Shown piece after piece: positions 8,188-16,954 of a stretch of 64,000 nucleotides of DNA. The notes below the pieces were generated by a model. That model had not been told where the DNA came from, searched no databases, and worked only from the letters and a program-made list of their open reading frames with translations. The stretch lies in the NCBI RefSeq assembly GCF_008245225.1, contig NZ_VTAW01000003.1, positions 186,001 to 250,000 on the forward strand, in the 5' to 3' direction. This DNA is from Natrialba swarupiae. Its GTDB lineage: Archaea > Halobacteriota > Halobacteria > Halobacteriales > Natrialbaceae. Within the stretch, counting starts at the first letter, position 1, and the number at the start of each line of letters is the position of its first letter. Position numbers and translations under genes: made by a program.

Positions 8188-9060
8188 ATGTCAGCTGACC
8201 GCCTCCTCGTCCCCGTCGCGAATCCGGAGACTGCAGACCGGTTGCTCGACACCGCCGTGGATCTCGCGGCCGACCGCGACCTCGAGCTTCTCGTCCTCTC
8301 GGTGGTTACCGTTCCGATGCAGCTCTCGCTCTCGCAAGCGCGAACCTCCCTCGAGACCGACGACCGCGAGCAACTCGTCGACGACGCGGTTGACCGCGTC
8401 CGCGGATACGGCGTCGACGCATCGGGCCGAATCCGCTTCGCACGGAGCGTTGCGAGTGGCATCTGTGGCGTCGCAACGGACGCCGACGCCGAGGCGGTAC
8501 TGCTCGGGTGGCGCGGCCAACCGAGACGGCGGGACGTCGTTCTCGGCAGCCACATCGACGCCGTTCTCGAGGAGGCACCGTCTGACGTCCTGGTCGAGCG
8601 CATCGATCGAGATCGCGAATCCGTCTCCTCCGTGCTCGTTCCCGTCGCGGGAGGACCGAACACGAGGCTTGCTGCGTCGATCGCCGGCTCGCTCGCCCGC
8701 ACGCACGACGCTCGCGCCGAACTGCTCACCGTCGTTCCCGACCGGACCGAGACGGTCGTTGGCGACGCTCGAGACCTGCTCACGCGGACGTCTCCGGAAC
8801 TCGGTGCCGTCAGTTCCGTCGAGGAGACCGTCCTCGAGGGGCCGGTCGTCGAGACGATCGTCGAGCGAAGCGAGCGCCACGACGTCACCGTCGTCGGGGC
8901 CGCCGAGGGCGGTCTCTTCCGGCGCGTCCTCGTCGGCGACGTCCCCGAGACGATCGGACGCGAGGCCGACGGGACGGTCCTCATGGCAAAACGGCACGAA
9001 CCCGTCTCGAGTGCGCTCCGGCGACGGGCTCGTGATCGCGTTGGCTCGCTGTTCCGGTAG
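8188..9060 (+). CDS. tandem universal stress protein (two UspA domains)
   Basis: A 290-residue protein with two UspA-like alpha/beta domains, at about residues 1-140 and 143-272. Domain 1 starts RLLVPVANPETADRLLD and domain 2 starts SVLVPVAGGPNTRLAAS. The second ends with VVGAAEGG followed by TVLMAKR, resembling the ATP-binding loop region of Usp proteins, though the canonical G-x2-G-x9-G(S/T) spacing is not clean. A TATA box CTTATATC near 8157-8164 lies about 27 bases before the ATG, suggesting a leaderless transcript. Confidence 0.9.
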   Translation: MSADRLLVPVANPETADRLLDTAVDLAADRDLELLVLSVVTVPMQLSLSQARTSLETDDREQLVDDAVDRVRGYGVDASGRIRFARSVASGICGVATDADAEAVLLGWRGQPRRRDVVLGSHIDAVLEEAPSDVLVERIDRDRESVSSVLVPVAGGPNTRLAASIAGSLARTHDARAELLTVVPDRTETVVGDARDLLTRTSPELGAVSSVEETVLEGPVVETIVERSERHDVTVVGAAEGGLFRRVLVGDVPETIGREADGTVLMAKRHEPVSSALRRRARDRVGSLFR

Positions 9061-9170
9061 GAGAACCCTCGAAACGATTCAGGCGGGATACCGTCCGCCA
9101 CTCCCGAAAACCGCCGTTCGAATCGCGGTCGAACGGGGGCTCGGACGCGATCGAACGGAAGACCGAACGG

Positions 9171-10796
9171 TCACGACCGTCCGCCGAGCCGTGCCGTCAC
9201 CGACCGCAGCGACTGCGTCACTTCCGCCGGGTGCGGTAGTCCGAGGCGGTAGCGGAACCGATCCTCGCGCTTGAACGGCTCGAAGACGACGGGTTCCTCG
9301 AGCTCCCAGATCGTCGCTCGCTGGGGAATTCCGTGCCGGCGACGGATCGCGTTCGCCGCCCGACGGCCGGCCTCGTTCGCCGACTCCATCGACGCCAGAT
9401 CGGAGTTCGTCCGGACGTAGTCGCCCGCGAGCACGAGGTTCTCGACGCCGACGTCGGCCGGGGGGCGGTTGCGAAGCGAGCCGACGGTGTTGATCAAAAG
9501 CGGCGAGCGGTTCTCGACGCCGCCGTCGGTTTCGACGATCGCGGGATCGAGAAACCAGTCGACGAGCACGTCGTCGGTGAGTTGCGGTTCCGCGGCGTGG
9601 AGGTGGGCTCGTAGCTGCGCCCAGATCTCCGCAGCGATCTCCTCGCGGGTGCACTCCCGGGCCGGTCTGTCGTATAAAATCCCCGGCGTCGTCCAGTCGG
9701 ACGCGATCACCGAGAGGACGCCGGCGACGTCGTCCGGGCCCCGCTCGTCGACGTCGTAGTCGGTCCAGAACTGCCGCTGAGAGATCGACGTCAGCGCCCA
9801 CGGCGAGTCGGTGTACACCTGGTGGCCGGGGCTCAACTCGAGGTCGACCGAGAGGTAGAACTGGATGCCGTTCATCCAGGCGGTCTCGAGGCGCTCGATC
9901 CGGCCGAGTTCGGGCGCGACGCGGGCCAGTTCGGGCGTGACGAACGTCGGTGCGACGTCGACCGGAACCGCGAGGACGTATTCGTCGGCCGAAATCGTCG
10001 TGCCGTCGGCGAGTTCGACGCCGTCGATGCGCCGGCCATCGAACGAGATCGATCGGGCGGCGGTGTTCGGACGGAGGTCCACGCCGAGGTTCTCGAGGTG
10101 ATCGATCCAGGGATCGATCCAGGCTTCGTTCGTCGGCGCGTTCAGGATCTGCTCGGTCGGTCTGGTGGGATCGAGTTGGCCGAACAGCAACTGGAGGTAG
10201 ATCGTCCCCATCGTGCGCGCACTGGCGGCCCTGGGTCTGAGCGCGACCAGCGACTGCGTCGTCGACGCGAGCCGATCCCGAAACGCCGGCGAGCGGTTCT
10301 CGGCGTCGGTGAACTCCCACCAGGAGATGTCGTCCAGTTCCTCCGCCCGCCGTTTCTCACAGGCGGTCAGGAGGTACGCCAGCCGCTCGAGTAAGAAGTG
10401 TACGTCGCGGGCCGGTAACTCGTCGGCAAACGCCGGCCGGAGCGCCTCGAGCCAGCCGCGAACCGAGTCGGGTGTCCCCGTCTCCGCGACCCGATCGGGG
10501 CCGGTGGTGCTCGCGAGCAGTGTCGCCTCGGTCTCGACGAGGTTGTCCGCCACGGTACCGTTCCCGTCCGGAATGCGCGCCATCGTCTCGACGACGTGGC
10601 GGTAAAACGCGGGGAAGAACCGGAATCCGTGCTCGCCGTGGAGCGCGGCGGGACCGTCGTCGATCGGCATCGATCGCGCTTTCCCGCCGAAACGGTCGTT
10701 GGCCTCGAGGACGGTCACGTCGACGCCGCACTCGGCGAGTTCGTGGGCCGTCGTGAGGCCGCCGATTCCTCCGCCGATCACGAGAACCGTCGTCAT
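9171..10796 (-). CDS. FAD-dependent amine oxidase/phytoene-desaturase type oxidoreductase (hydroxysqualene dehydroxylase-like)
   Basis: A 541-residue flavoprotein. It opens with the FAD-binding motif VLVIGGGIGGLTTAHELAE, followed about 25 residues later by LEANDRFGGKARS, the second FAD contact. Near the C-terminus NLVLAGDYVRTN closes the FAD site. The HGFRFFPAFYRHVVETM segment is typical of the HpnE/squalene-associated dehydrogenase group. No squalene or carotenoid genes adjoin it, so the substrate is uncertain; carotenoid, quinone or squalene metabolism are all possible. Confidence 0.8.
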   Translation of the reverse strand: MTTVLVIGGGIGGLTTAHELAECGVDVTVLEANDRFGGKARSMPIDDGPAALHGEHGFRFFPAFYRHVVETMARIPDGNGTVADNLVETEATLLASTTGPDRVAETGTPDSVRGWLEALRPAFADELPARDVHFLLERLAYLLTACEKRRAEELDDISWWEFTDAENRSPAFRDRLASTTQSLVALRPRAASARTMGTIYLQLLFGQLDPTRPTEQILNAPTNEAWIDPWIDHLENLGVDLRPNTAARSISFDGRRIDGVELADGTTISADEYVLAVPVDVAPTFVTPELARVAPELGRIERLETAWMNGIQFYLSVDLELSPGHQVYTDSPWALTSISQRQFWTDYDVDERGPDDVAGVLSVIASDWTTPGILYDRPARECTREEIAAEIWAQLRAHLHAAEPQLTDDVLVDWFLDPAIVETDGGVENRSPLLINTVGSLRNRPPADVGVENLVLAGDYVRTNSDLASMESANEAGRRAANAIRRRHGIPQRATIWELEEPVVFEPFKREDRFRYRLGLPHPAEVTQSLRSVTARLGGRS

Positions 10797-11042
10797 TAAC
10801 CCGTCCTACGGCGGCGAACGGATTAACGGCCACCCCTAACGAGGTGGTTTCGATCGGTTACGGGTGGACGGGAGCGAGATCCGCACTTTGTCGCCGGAGG
10901 GATGTCGACCAGTCCAGTCGGTGAATCGAAAGGGAGTCTGACAACGGGTGGCATGGAGATCCCACATCCCCGCTCGAGGACGACGGCCTCCCCAGCCTCG
11001 AGCGGTGTCGATCCCCGCCGTCAGCGTCTGACTTCGCCCACT

Positions 11043-11987
11043 TCACCACGAGGTCAGCAGATCTCGAGGTCTCCGGTCCGGAACCGCGTGCTCAGGGAGT
11101 GCGTCCCAGCCCAGCTGTTGTTCTTCTGGATCGGCGTCGGTCTCGAACCCGGGATCCGCGACCGGGGTGCCGCCGCGATACTCCGGTGACGGCGCGTCGT
11201 GGGCGAACACGCCCTCGGGATGTGGGACGGTCCAGACGTGCATCATACACGGCGTCCGGCACGGAATCGAGAGTTCCCCCTCCTCGTAATCGCGTTCGTG
11301 CACCTGTCGGTAGTACGCCCACGCCAGCCGTCCGGGCAATCCGCGGTGGTAGTGCCACGGCGAACACCGCTTCTCGTCGCCCGCCACGTCGTGATCTGTT
11401 TCACCGTGGCTCGAGCCGTCGTCCGCCCCCTCGTCACTCGAGTCGCCGTTCGTTCCCTCGTCGCTCGAGTCCCCGCTGTCCGATCCCGGCCCCGCGTAGA
11501 GTGTGGGCGGGTCGACCGGATCGCCGTCGACGGTCGCGATGAACATGATGCCGATCGGTCGCCAGGACTCGTTGTCGACGAGGATGGACTCGGGTCGGTC
11601 GGGATCGACCAGGGTGTCGTCGCCGATGTACTCGGGACTCAGCCAGTGTGACCAGCCCGCCGTCGCTCCGGGGCGTTTGACGTCGAAGTAGGGGAGAAAA
11701 TCCGCCTCGAGTAGACTCCCGACTGTCGGGTATCGGGTGTCGATCGTCTCACTGGCCTGCTCCCTGAGTTCGATCGTCTCCGGATGGTCGTCCGCACAGC
11801 CCTCCATACTTGCGTCCTCGCAGTGGTCCATGTCGGTCCGAATCGTCGCGTCCGGACATCTCCGGCTTCCCCCCGGCTCCGCGCCTCGAGCCGTCGCCGT
11901 CCCCACCGCGGAGACGCCCACCGCCGATCCGACCGCCGAGAGCAGTGCCCGCCGCCGAACCGCCGAACGATCGTGTTCGCCGTTCAT
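11043..11987 (-). CDS. secreted (Tat) acidic protein with His/Cys clusters, unknown function
   Basis: A 314-residue protein starting at ATG 11987; an in-frame ATG at 12002 is also possible. RRRALLSAVGSAVGVSAVG is a twin-arginine-type signal. The mature part has five Cys in its first 90 residues or so, a WSHWLSPEY segment, a Ser/Asp/Gly-rich linker (about residues 170-205), CSPWHYHRGLPGR, and a C-terminal block with CRTPCMMHVW and VPHPEGVFAHD. The grouped His and Cys could bind metal. I do not recognise the family. Confidence 0.75.
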   Translation of the reverse strand: MNGEHDRSAVRRRALLSAVGSAVGVSAVGTATARGAEPGGSRRCPDATIRTDMDHCEDASMEGCADDHPETIELREQASETIDTRYPTVGSLLEADFLPYFDVKRPGATAGWSHWLSPEYIGDDTLVDPDRPESILVDNESWRPIGIMFIATVDGDPVDPPTLYAGPGSDSGDSSDEGTNGDSSDEGADDGSSHGETDHDVAGDEKRCSPWHYHRGLPGRLAWAYYRQVHERDYEEGELSIPCRTPCMMHVWTVPHPEGVFAHDAPSPEYRGGTPVADPGFETDADPEEQQLGWDALPEHAVPDRRPRDLLTSW

Positions 11988-12217
11988 GCCACGAACTCGC
12001 ACACCTGCCCCGACCGTAAATGCTGTCGGCGATTATCCGTACTGTCGTCGGCATGGAACAGTCGCTACAGCCGGTCGGTTACTGTGGACGACTCGAGGCG
12101 TGATTGGCTGACTTTCTGGATCGAAAATCGCCGTAAATTCGGGCGCTCGCGGTCACTGTGTTCCCGCTCGCCGTGTAGCGGTTCGGAGCGAGTGAAGTGG
12201 GTGGGAACCGCGCTCGC

Positions 12218-13855
12218 TCAGTCGTGCCGGAACGACCGCTGGCCCGTAAACGCCATCGCCATGCCGTGTTCGTCCGCCGCCTCGATGACGTCGTCGTCGT
12301 TGACCGAGCCGCCGGGCTGGACGACCGCCTCGATGCCCGCCTTTGCGGCCTCCTCGATGCCGTCCGGGAACGGGAAGAAGGCGTCCGAGGCCATGACTGC
12401 GCCCTCGGCGTCCTTTCCTTCCGCGTGTTCGTCGGCTTTCATCGCCGCGAGCCGAACCGCGTCGACGCGGGAGACCTGCCCCATCCCGATACCGACCGTC
12501 TCGGTGCCGTCGGCGAACAGAATTCCGTTCGATTTCACGTGTTTCAGGGTCTGCCACGCGAACACCATCGACTCGAGTTCCTCGTCGGTCGGTTCGCGCT
12601 CGGTGACGATCTCGAGGTCATCAACGGAGATCGACTGGAGGTCCCGTTCCTGGACGAGGCGGCCGCCGACGATCGGTTTCTCGGTAAAGCGGTCGGTCCG
12701 CTCACCCAGCTCGCCGACATCGAGGACGCGCAGATTGTCCTTCTCGAAGAGGATCTCGAGCGCCCCCTCGCTGTAGCCGGGGGCGACGACGACCTCCTTG
12801 AACGAGTCGACGATCCCTTCGGCGGTGTCGGCGTCACACTCGCGATTCAGCGCGACGATGCCGCCGAACGCGCTCATCGGGTCCGTCGAGAGCGCCTTCT
12901 CGTACGCTTCCGACAGGGAGTCCGCGGTGGCACAGCCCGCGGGGTTCGTGTGTTTGATCACCGCCGCCGCAGGCTCGTCGAACTCCTTGATGAGGTTCAA
13001 CGCGCCGTCGGCGTCGTTGTAGTTGTTGTACGACAGCGCCTTCGCGCCCTCGTTGAGTTGGTCGGCGTGGACCACGCTCGCCTCCTCGCAGGTGTAGTCG
13101 GCGTACACCGCGGCGTCCTGGTGGGGGTTCTCCCCGTATCGGAGGGTATCGAGACGGTCGCTCGAGACGATGCGGCGGCCGGGAAGACCACCGTGGTCCG
13201 CGTCGTCGACGGTCGCCACGTCGGCCTCGACCGTGACCTCACCGGCGGTTTCGTCGACATCTACCGCACCCTCGGCGAACCACTTCACCGCACGCGGATA
13301 CGCACGGAACTCGCCCTCGTAGAGGACGCGTTCTTTCAGACTCTCGGCGTCGTCGCCCTCGTAGACCGGAATCGGCTCCTGGGTGACGATCGGGCCGGCG
13401 TCGACCTCGCTCTCGAGCACGTCGCCGTCGTCGTCGGTCGCGTCCGTCACGACGTGGACCGTACAGCCCGTCACCGAGACGTCTGCCTCGAGGGCGTCGC
13501 CCCAGGCGTCCATGCCGGGAAACGACGGCAATAAGGAGGGGTGGACGTTCAGCGTCGTCGTCGCCTCCGAGAGGAACGTATCCGAGAGGATGCGCATGTA
13601 GCCGTCGAGACAGACGAGGTCGAACTCGTACTCGCTCAAGGCCTCGAGCACCGCCTCCTCGTGTTCACGGCGGTCCATATCGTCGGCGAGTGGGACGACC
13701 TCGGTCGAAATCCCGCGCTCGGCCGCGGACTCGAGGACTGGTGCGTCCTCGCTGTTCGTCAGAATCACCTCGAGTTCGGCTCCGCCCGGTTCTCTGTCGG
13801 CGATGTTCAACAGGTTGCGCCCCCGGTTGCCGGCCATCCCGGCGATTCGCGTCAT
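12218..13855 (-). CDS. fused GAR formyltransferase (PurN-like) and AICAR formyltransferase (PurH C-terminal)
   Basis: A 545-residue fusion from ATG 13855 (MTRIAGMAGNRG); a start at 13915 would add 20 residues upstream. The first 190 residues or so are a PurN-type formyltransferase domain with NVHPSLLPSFPGMDAW and the D-G-PIVTQEPIPV motif holding the catalytic Asn/His/Asp elements. From about residue 230 the AICAR transformylase domain follows: LRYGENPHQDAAVY, KALSYNNYNDADGALNL, KHTNPAGCA and YSEGALEIL. The bacterial PurH cyclohydrolase (MGS) domain is absent. It serves de novo purine synthesis and is divergent from purB. Confidence 0.92.
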   Translation of the reverse strand: MTRIAGMAGNRGRNLLNIADREPGGAELEVILTNSEDAPVLESAAERGISTEVVPLADDMDRREHEEAVLEALSEYEFDLVCLDGYMRILSDTFLSEATTTLNVHPSLLPSFPGMDAWGDALEADVSVTGCTVHVVTDATDDDGDVLESEVDAGPIVTQEPIPVYEGDDAESLKERVLYEGEFRAYPRAVKWFAEGAVDVDETAGEVTVEADVATVDDADHGGLPGRRIVSSDRLDTLRYGENPHQDAAVYADYTCEEASVVHADQLNEGAKALSYNNYNDADGALNLIKEFDEPAAAVIKHTNPAGCATADSLSEAYEKALSTDPMSAFGGIVALNRECDADTAEGIVDSFKEVVVAPGYSEGALEILFEKDNLRVLDVGELGERTDRFTEKPIVGGRLVQERDLQSISVDDLEIVTEREPTDEELESMVFAWQTLKHVKSNGILFADGTETVGIGMGQVSRVDAVRLAAMKADEHAEGKDAEGAVMASDAFFPFPDGIEEAAKAGIEAVVQPGGSVNDDDVIEAADEHGMAMAFTGQRSFRHD

Positions 13856-14031
13856 AGTTTCATCGCCACCCGCGAGCGACAAAGTGATTGCGGTCTCGAC
13901 GCCGATGATATTCACGTTCCTGCATCATTCCTGTGCTATTTCGACCCTACATCCACTGGGTATGCATACACGTGGCCCTTTCCGGCTCGGGTTTCGATAC
14001 GCTTTTGGACCGCGCTGGAAAGAGTCGGACG

Positions 14032-15420
14032 ATGACCGACACCGACGCCTTGTACGCCGTCTCGCCGCTCGACGGACGGTACAGTGGACGGACCGCACCG
14101 CTGTCGCCGTACGCGAGTGAGGCCGCGCTCATGCGCGCCCGCGTCCGAGTCGAAGTCGAGTACCTGATCGCACTCGCCGACCTCGAGGCCACGCCGCTCG
14201 AGATCGATATCGACGAGCGAGAACACTTGCGCGGCCTCTACACCACGTTCGCCGAGGAAGACGCCCAGCTGATCAAGAAACTCGAGACGGAGGGTCACGC
14301 CGGCTTCGAGGCGACGAACCACGACGTCAAGGCCGTCGAGTACTTCGTTCGCCACCGGCTTCCCGAGGACAGCGATGCCTCACCGTGGATCCACTTCGGA
14401 CTGACCAGCGAAGACGTGAACAACCTCGCCCACCGGCTGCTCGTCCGCGACGCCGTCGACGAGGTCCTGCTTCCGGCGCTGTACGAGGTCCAGGACTCGC
14501 TGGCCGAGATGGCACGGGAGTACCGCGACCTCCCGATGCTCGCCCGAACTCACGGCCAGCCCGCGACGCCGACGACCTTCGGCAAGGAAATGGCCGTCTA
14601 CGCGGCTCGCCTCGGCCGTGCGACCGGCCGCATCCGCGAGGCGACCGACGACCTGCGGGGGAAACTCGGCGGCGCGTCCGGAACGTACGCTGCCCACCAC
14701 GCCGCCTATCCCGAGGTCGACTGGCAGTCGTTCGCAGCGGAGTTCGTCACGGACGGACTGGGCCTCGAGTTTCAGTCGCTCACCACACAGGTCAATCCCT
14801 GTGACGACCTCGCAACACTGTTCGACGCGTTCCGCGGCGCCAACGACGTCTTGCTCGATCTCGACCTCGACGTCTGGCTCTACGTCTCCGATCGCTACCT
14901 CGGCCAGGAGACCGTCTCCGGCGAGACCGGCTCCTCGACGATGCCCCACAAGGTCAACCCCATCGATTTCGAGAACAGCGAGGGTAACCTCTCGAAGGCC
15001 AACTCCGATCTCACCTTCCTCGCCGACTACGTCACCACCTCTCGGCTCCAGCGTGACCTCTCGGATTCGACGGTCAAACGCAACATCGGCGCCGCGTTCG
15101 CCCACTGCCTGATCGGCTACTCGAAGACCGCCGCCGGCCTCGAGAAGGTCGTCCCCACCGAGGCCGTCATGCGCGAGGACCTCGAGTCGACGCCAGAAAT
15201 TATCGGCGAGGCCGTCCAGACGATCCTCCGACGCGAAGGCCAGGCGGACGCCTACGAGCAGGTCAAAGCCGTCACCCGCGGGAAGGACGTCACCCTCGAG
15301 GACTTCCGAGCGATGTTCGACGACCTCGAGGTCGACGAGGACGTCCGCGAGGAACTGCACGCGCTGACGCCGACCGGCTACACCGGCGTCGCGAGCGAGC
15401 TAGTCGACGGACTCGAGTGA
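14032..15420 (+). CDS. purB: adenylosuccinate lyase
   Basis: A 462-residue fumarase/aspartase-superfamily enzyme that cleaves SAICAR and adenylosuccinate to release fumarate. The start is the ATG at 14032 (MTDTDALYAVSPLDGRY). Signature motifs are ARTHGQPATPTTFGKE with its catalytic His, TSEDVNNLAHRL, and the flexible signature loop SSTMPHKVNPIDFEN. It is divergent from the PurN-PurH fusion gene, so two steps of purine synthesis may be co-regulated from the 176-base gap; GCTTTTGGAC near 14000 is a plausible TATA element. Confidence 0.96.
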   Translation: MTDTDALYAVSPLDGRYSGRTAPLSPYASEAALMRARVRVEVEYLIALADLEATPLEIDIDEREHLRGLYTTFAEEDAQLIKKLETEGHAGFEATNHDVKAVEYFVRHRLPEDSDASPWIHFGLTSEDVNNLAHRLLVRDAVDEVLLPALYEVQDSLAEMAREYRDLPMLARTHGQPATPTTFGKEMAVYAARLGRATGRIREATDDLRGKLGGASGTYAAHHAAYPEVDWQSFAAEFVTDGLGLEFQSLTTQVNPCDDLATLFDAFRGANDVLLDLDLDVWLYVSDRYLGQETVSGETGSSTMPHKVNPIDFENSEGNLSKANSDLTFLADYVTTSRLQRDLSDSTVKRNIGAAFAHCLIGYSKTAAGLEKVVPTEAVMREDLESTPEIIGEAVQTILRREGQADAYEQVKAVTRGKDVTLEDFRAMFDDLEVDEDVREELHALTPTGYTGVASELVDGLE

Positions 15421-15436
15421 GCGCGATTCCTGTGGT

Positions 15437-15616
15437 ATGACGAAAGACGTCGAAGAGTGGTGGAACGCAACCGCCGATAACTTTCAGCGGGATATCGATA
15501 CGGACGTCGGCGTCGACTGGTTTAGCGCGGGGAGGATGTCAAGGACGGTGCGTCACACGAGCTCACCGAGAGTTAGTTCGATACCGGGCGAGAGACGTTT
15601 TCTCACTCGTCGGTGA
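15437..15616 (+). pseudogene. N-terminal remnant of a SAM-dependent methyltransferase
   Basis: A 59-codon open frame starts MTKDVEEWWNATADNFQRDI and continues with a VGVDW motif. This is the typical N-terminus of haloarchaeal class I methyltransferases of about 250 residues. After about 30 residues the resemblance stops abruptly and the frame runs into unrelated sequence. The +1 frame from about 15530 reads GEDVKDGASHELTES and then stops, so an internal deletion joining the two ends of a gene is possible. None of the SAM-binding motifs are present, so it cannot be functional. Confidence 0.65.
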
Positions 15617-15947
15617 TCCCCGCCTCGGACGTTGCGCGTCCTGACGTCGAGAGCCACGAACACAGTTGTTCGACGACGACGTCGGCGACGACGGCGGCGA
15701 TCTGGTCCGGGGTATCGGTCAGATCCCAGACGTAGTCGCCCGTTCGCGTGACCGATACCCACTCGAGACAGTCGGCTCGATCCAGTACGATCAACAGTTC
15801 CTCGAGAGCCGCTTCCTCGAGTTGGTGGCCGGTCGACGATTCGATACTCGCGACGAGTTCTGGAGTGGTCGCGAGGACGCGGTCGTCGCCGTCGCGTTCG
15901 ATCGGTGATGGGGACGTAATGGAGGGTGATGGCGGCCTGTTGGACAT
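15603..15947 (-). CDS. hypothetical acidic protein
   Basis: A 114-residue protein from ATG 15947 (MSNRPPSPSITSPSP); the open frame continues upstream but that part is unlike haloarchaeal coding sequence. After a Pro/Ser-rich leader, two helical segments (ELVASIESSTGHQLEEAALEELL) and a C-terminal helix (DQIAAVVADVVVEQLCSWL) follow, with EWVSVTRTGDYVWDL between them. No family recognised. It overlaps the end of the methyltransferase remnant and is divergent from the next small gene. Confidence 0.55.
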   Translation of the reverse strand: MSNRPPSPSITSPSPIERDGDDRVLATTPELVASIESSTGHQLEEAALEELLIVLDRADCLEWVSVTRTGDYVWDLTDTPDQIAAVVADVVVEQLCSWLSTSGRATSEAGITDE

Positions 15948-16010
15948 ACTCGAGGTGGGACTCGTGGCGGAACGTCCATCACGGTTGGCGTGTACCACGA
16001 CAGAATTGAT

Positions 16011-16355
16011 ATGGACTGTTCTCCTATCGTGGACGACAGCCGTGACGGTCAGGACGATCCGACGGATTCGTTCGACCTCGAGTACTTCGACCGAATCAGG
16101 GTTGGCGTCACGCGTGGGGAGTACGACCTCGGGATCGGCCCGCCCCGGGAGTATCCGGCTCGAGGCGACGTCTCCGTGCGGCCGGATGCAGGCGGCGACG
16201 GACTGGTACTGCTGAGCACCGACGCGATGGCCGGCGATTACGGAACCGGTCACGCGGACGTAGCGCTGACGCTCGAGGAGAGTCGCACGCTTCGGGATCT
16301 CCTCGACGAGGCGGTTCGATGTGTGCCAGCCCGGTCGCGATTGTCCTCGAACTGA
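16011..16355 (+). CDS. hypothetical acidic protein
   Basis: A 114-residue protein from ATG 16011 (MDCSPIVDDS); GTG at 15990 is an alternative. It has a very acidic first 40 residues and a C-terminal half with DVSVRPDAGGDGLVLLSTDAM, then ALTLEESRTLRDLLDEAVR, a helix-forming end. No family recognised. It is a head-to-head neighbour of the hypothetical gene on the other strand and may be accessory rather than core. Confidence 0.55.
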   Translation: MDCSPIVDDSRDGQDDPTDSFDLEYFDRIRVGVTRGEYDLGIGPPREYPARGDVSVRPDAGGDGLVLLSTDAMAGDYGTGHADVALTLEESRTLRDLLDEAVRCVPARSRLSSN

Positions 16356-16421
16356 CGGAGCGTCGCCCGGACGAACCGCTATCCGCGTCGATCGAACGGT
16401 GGCTCGACCGACCGTCGCCGA

Positions 16422-16829
16422 CTACTCTTTGGGGCTGGGCGAGTGGACCCGTGAGAGGTAGGAAGCGAGATCCGTCGTCGTGATGATTCCGATTGCCCCT
16501 TCTTCCTCGTCGACGACGGGGACGTGTTTGAACCCCTCTTCGACCATCAGATCCGCGACATCTCGGATACTGTCCTGGGCGGAGGCCGTCACGACGTCCG
16601 TACTCATATACCGCGAGACGGTCGTCTCGGCTTTCGGATAGCTCTGTGCGACGATGTCGACGAAGTCCGTCGTCGTCAGGATTCCCTCGAGGTGGCCGTC
16701 GTCGTCGACGACGAGCACCGAGCCGATATCGTTCTCGAGCATTACCTGACCCGCGTCTTCGACGAGCGTATCCGGCGTTACCGTCCGAAGCGACGTGGAC
16801 ATGACTCGTGCGACGAAAATATCTTGCAT
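16422..16829 (-). CDS. CBS-domain pair protein
   Basis: A 135-residue protein made of two CBS domains (about residues 8-60 and 72-127), which typically bind adenosyl nucleotides as energy sensors. Both copies show the expected pattern: MSTSLRTVTPDTLVEDAGQVM then IGSVLVVDDDGHLEGILTTTD, and MSTDVVTASAQDSIRDVADLM then HVPVVDEEEGAIGIITTTDLA. There is no fused effector domain. Upstream on the minus strand CTTATACTAT near 16849-16858 is a good TATA box. It is divergent from the helicase-nuclease operon. Confidence 0.92.
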   Translation of the reverse strand: MQDIFVARVMSTSLRTVTPDTLVEDAGQVMLENDIGSVLVVDDDGHLEGILTTTDFVDIVAQSYPKAETTVSRYMSTDVVTASAQDSIRDVADLMVEEGFKHVPVVDEEEGAIGIITTTDLASYLSRVHSPSPKE

Positions 16830-16913
16830 ACTGCATTATTTCCCTTGCATAGTATAAGGGTTGTCGAACCGGTGAGTTGTGCTATCGGTCACCTCACCGG
16901 ACGTTCTACACAT

Positions 16914-16921
16914 CTTTAAAT
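16914..16921 (+). promoter_or_regulatory. TATA box of the helicase-nuclease operon
   Basis: CTTTAAAT in an AT-rich stretch ending about 33 bases before the first ATG (16955) of the operon. Transcription would start near 16942, leaving a very short leader. It is the only promoter-like element seen for the three overlapping genes. Confidence 0.55.
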
Positions 16922-16954
16922 ACAAATTCGAACATACACGGTGACGTGTCAGAG

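Noticed and set aside
10858-11049. 63-codon minus frame between the flavoprotein and the Tat protein genes
   Set aside because: Basic Ser/Arg-rich translation, no motif, and no conserved-looking start; judged as random open frame.
12197-13534. Plus-strand frame of 445 codons opposite the PurN-PurH fusion
   Set aside because: Arg/Val/Gly-rich shadow without motifs; the minus strand encodes clear AICAR transformylase motifs.
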